From Chloroflexota bacterium (GTDB lineage: Bacteria; Chloroflexota; Dehalococcoidia; Lucifugimonadales; UBA3495), in assembly GCA_022562335.1 (NCBI GenBank), contig JADFPM010000179.1, positions 1 to 5,771 of the forward strand: DNA of 5,771 nucleotides, written 5' to 3'. The notes under the pieces were generated by a model that did no database searches, was not told the origin of the DNA, and was given only the letters and a program-made list of their open reading frames with translations. Of this stretch, positions 4,025-5,771 are shown piece by piece. Each line of letters starts with the position of its first letter. The stretch's first letter is position 1. The translations under genes and the position numbers were made by a program.

Positions 4025-5771
4025 ATGACGATCAAGGTCGATATCAGGGTCCCGGTGGGCCTGCCGGTGCAGGAAACGGCGGATTTCATCGCCTCTTGCG
4101 AGGCCGCGGGTTTTTCCGGCGTGGGCGTCCACGACCACCAGCACAGCGGCCGGGACGTGTTTTTGACCCTGGCCTTGGCCGCCCAGCGCACCTCCACCAT
4201 GACCCTGTATCCCGCCACCACCAATCCGGTGACCCGCCATCCCTCGGTGCTGGCGTCGCTGGCCCACACGCTGGAAGAGATAGCTCCGGGCAGGATTCGC
4301 CTGACCGTTGGCCCCGGCTACCTGGCGGTGGGAAATATCGGCCGTCCCAGGGCGTCGCTGAAAAGGATGCGGGAAGCCATCCTGGCCATCCGGGGCCTTT
4401 TGCGCGGCGACACGGTGATCTTCAACGGCACGGAAACCCGGCTGAGGAACGTGAGCGAGCCGCCAACCCCGATCTTCATGACGGCGGCCGGTCCCCGAAT
4501 GGTGGAATTGGCGGGCGAGGTGGCCGACGGGGCCTTGATGTTGGTGGGGCTCCATCCCCAGTCTATTGCCGCAGCGAGGAAAAGATTGGAAACCGGGGCC
4601 CAGCGAGTGGGCCGGGACCTCAAAGATTTCCAGACCGTTTTCATAACTCCCACGACGGTAAGTGACGACGGTGAGGAAGCCCGGCGCTGGCCGCAGAGCC
4701 TGTTCCAACCGGGACAGTCCTACCTCACCTACCCCAGCAAAGCGAACCTGTTTTGGTTGAGAGAGGCGGGGATCGATCTGCCGGACGACGTGACGGTCAA
4801 TTTGGGTTCCGACCTCGTCAACTTCACCAACATCAGTCCGAGCACGCTGCTCAGTGGCCTGTCGTCATTGGCTGCAGCGATCGGGGGCATTCAGCTTCTC
4901 ACGGATGTAGACCTACCCTTCATGCAGGTGTCGCTGCGCGAGACGTTCGAGTTCGTGGAGCCGATCGTTAATTTCGTGCGATCGCAATCCGACTTGGCGA
5001 TCTCGTGCGGAACCATCGACGACAACCCGCCGCGCGGAAACATCAGCAATCTGAAGAACGGCGTGCACTTCTTCTGCCAAGCGACGTCGCTGGCCCTCCC
5101 GGTCGAAGTGAAGTGGAAAGTGGGCGGTAGTAATAACGTGGAGTTTGTTTCCGAACTTTCAGGCCAAGAGGATCTCGACACTATCGGAACGAATCCGACG
5201 GTCACCGTGGAATTCGAGATGGATTTCACGGATGCCGATCCCAACGCAACGCAGCGTCCGGACATCGAAATCGATTTTCGCAACGACCTATCGGAAGCAC
5301 TGCGTACGGCCTCGCGCGCGTTCCTCAGTGCCGATGAACTCCTTGATAAGCTGGTATCACTGGGTGGTTTCGACCCGAACGTCATCAACCAGACCTACGA
5401 TAAGGGCAGCAAAACGCTTACCTACCATTTGGTCAAGACGTTCGATCCGGAGGTATTCGGGGACGATCCGGCGACGGAAGCAACGAATCTGGATTTCTCC
5501 GATCTCCTCAAGGAAAAGACCGGCCTGACCGGTCTCAGCGCGAGCGCGGCGAGCAACGCATCGGTCGAGATCGACCCGGGGCCCGTCAAGCTGGAGCTGA
5601 CGTTCGGTATCATCCTGGTCGACGGCGTGGCCAAGATTACCCCCAATGCTCCGGATGTCCCGGACGCCTTGGACCGCTTCTTCATTCAGGTGCGGACGGG
5701 TGCGGGAGAATACGAACTCGAGGCGGACACAACGGTGACGGTCAACACGCTGAAGCTGAAGGGTCAGGTCG
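4025..5771 (+). CDS. Luciferase-like (LLM-class) oxidoreductase, truncated and joined in frame to a giant-protein repeat module; open at right edge
   Basis: The frame stays open for 582 codons from ATG 4025 to the window end. Residues 1-255 are an LLM-class flavin (FMN or F420) dependent oxidoreductase: opening strand IKVDIRVP, helix ETADFIASCEAAGFSGVGVHDH (17-38), TSTMTLYPATTNPVTRHP (56-73, with the family's tNPvtRhP), ASLAHTLEEIAPGRIRLTVGPG (77-98), PPTPIFMTAAGPRMVELAGEVADGALM, and SYLTYPSKANLFWLREAGIDLPDD. Complete relatives have about 320-340 residues, so the last 70 or so, including the usual FGTPEEcaerl-like segment, are missing. From about residue 256 the chain is unrelated (see the next entry). 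The usual role would be oxidation or reduction of a small organic substrate in the cytoplasm; without its C-terminal barrel elements this version is probably inactive. Either a real rearrangement or an assembly chimera explains the join. Confidence 0.8.
   Translation, partial: MTIKVDIRVPVGLPVQETADFIASCEAAGFSGVGVHDHQHSGRDVFLTLALAAQRTSTMTLYPATTNPVTRHPSVLASLAHTLEEIAPGRIRLTVGPGYLAVGNIGRPRASLKRMREAILAIRGLLRGDTVIFNGTETRLRNVSEPPTPIFMTAAGPRMVELAGEVADGALMLVGLHPQSIAAARKRLETGAQRVGRDLKDFQTVFITPTTVSDDGEEARRWPQSLFQPGQSYLTYPSKANLFWLREAGIDLPDDVTVNLGSDLVNFTNISPSTLLSGLSSLAAAIGGIQLLTDVDLPFMQVSLRETFEFVEPIVNFVRSQSDLAISCGTIDDNPPRGNISNLKNGVHFFCQATSLALPVEVKWKVGGSNNVEFVSELSGQEDLDTIGTNPTVTVEFEMDFTDADPNATQRPDIEIDFRNDLSEALRTASRAFLSADELLDKLVSLGGFDPNVINQTYDKGSKTLTYHLVKTFDPEVFGDDPATEATNLDFSDLLKEKTGLTGLSASAASNASVEIDPGPVKLELTFGIILVDGVAKITPNAPDVPDALDRFFIQVRTGAGEYELEADTTVTVNTLKLKGQV
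4778..4802 (+). other. Junction between unrelated coding segments
   Basis: Across this stretch the protein changes from the LLM phrase LREAGIDLPDD to DVTVNLGSDLVNFTN, and Thr/Ser/Pro codon choice moves from a mix rich in ACC and CCC to one dominated by ACG, TCG and CCG. No repeat, palindrome or mobile-element end marks the point. Confidence 0.55.
4790..5771 (+). other. Internal module of a large acidic repeat protein (giant surface/secreted type), no start or stop
   Basis: Residues about 256-582 of the ORF from 4025. A predicted helical stretch (STLLSGLSSLAAAIGGIQ, about 272-290) leads to TDVDLPFMQVSLRETFEFVEPIVNFV (293-318). Next comes a beta-rich acidic part with Cys328 and Cys351 and an Asp-rich segment (DFTDADPN, 400-407), a second helix-plus-DLPF-like region (RNDLSEALRTASRAFLSADELLDKLVSLGGFD, 419-450), then beta strands (ASVEIDPGPVKLELTFGIILVDG, DRFFIQVRTGAGEYELEADTTVTV). 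Alternating 'helix, plPfl..slge.., LtFGi..., rFFi...g..l.a...v' units recall very large secreted proteins of environmental bacteria with cadherin-like or hemolysin-type calcium-binding repeats; this is from memory, not a search. No SD or start lies near the join, and the end is cut by the window. Confidence 0.5.

Noticed and set aside
3956..4708. Minus-strand 250-aa ORF
   Set aside because: Antisense shadow of the luciferase-like gene; no recognisable motif and no plausible start site.

Overview
The window is bacterial DNA of moderately high GC content. It carries housekeeping and accessory genes of the kind common in uncultivated environmental lineages: a major-facilitator transporter, a DEAD-box helicase, an NMT1/THI5-like substrate-binding protein and a luciferase-like oxidoreductase. 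The sequence does not fix a phylum. Good Shine-Dalgarno sites, sigma70-like promoters and a tRNA with an encoded CCA end all fit an ordinary bacterium. The abundance of LLM-type and NMT1-like proteins recalls marine or sponge-associated groups, but that is only an impression.

Layout. Positions 1-243 (minus) hold the N-terminus of an MFS transporter that runs off the left edge. Positions 244-649 contain no sizeable gene: they hold a candidate minus-strand promoter for the transporter, candidate plus-strand promoter signals, a 25-codon ORF whose start codon lies in a perfect hairpin, a degenerate REP-like pair and a good tRNA promoter. tRNA-Arg(UCU) is at 650-725. A 55-residue ORF with a near-perfect ribosome binding site lies on the minus strand at 934-1101. 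It is divergent from a complete RhlE-type DEAD-box helicase (1419-2768), which has a leader of about 115 nt containing a strong hairpin. A substrate-binding-domain protein without a signal peptide follows at 2986-3909, then a luciferase-like oxidoreductase ORF from 4025.

The most striking point is that the oxidoreductase never reaches its normal C-terminus. Around 4780-4800 (residues about 252-259) the reading frame passes, without a stop or a new start, into a large module that resembles repeat units of giant secreted bacterial surface proteins. It stays open to the right edge. Codon choice appears to shift at the same place. This is either a real gene fusion or rearrangement, or an assembly chimera; the window cannot decide, and I consider a chimera or recent rearrangement at least as likely as a functional fusion.

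Functional links. The substrate-binding protein and the oxidoreductase are codirectional with a 115-nt gap and may act together in capture or turnover of a small organic molecule; that is inference. The helicase and the tRNA are RNA-metabolism and translation genes and look independent of the rest. No CRISPR array, insertion sequence, phage gene or recognisable defence system was found.
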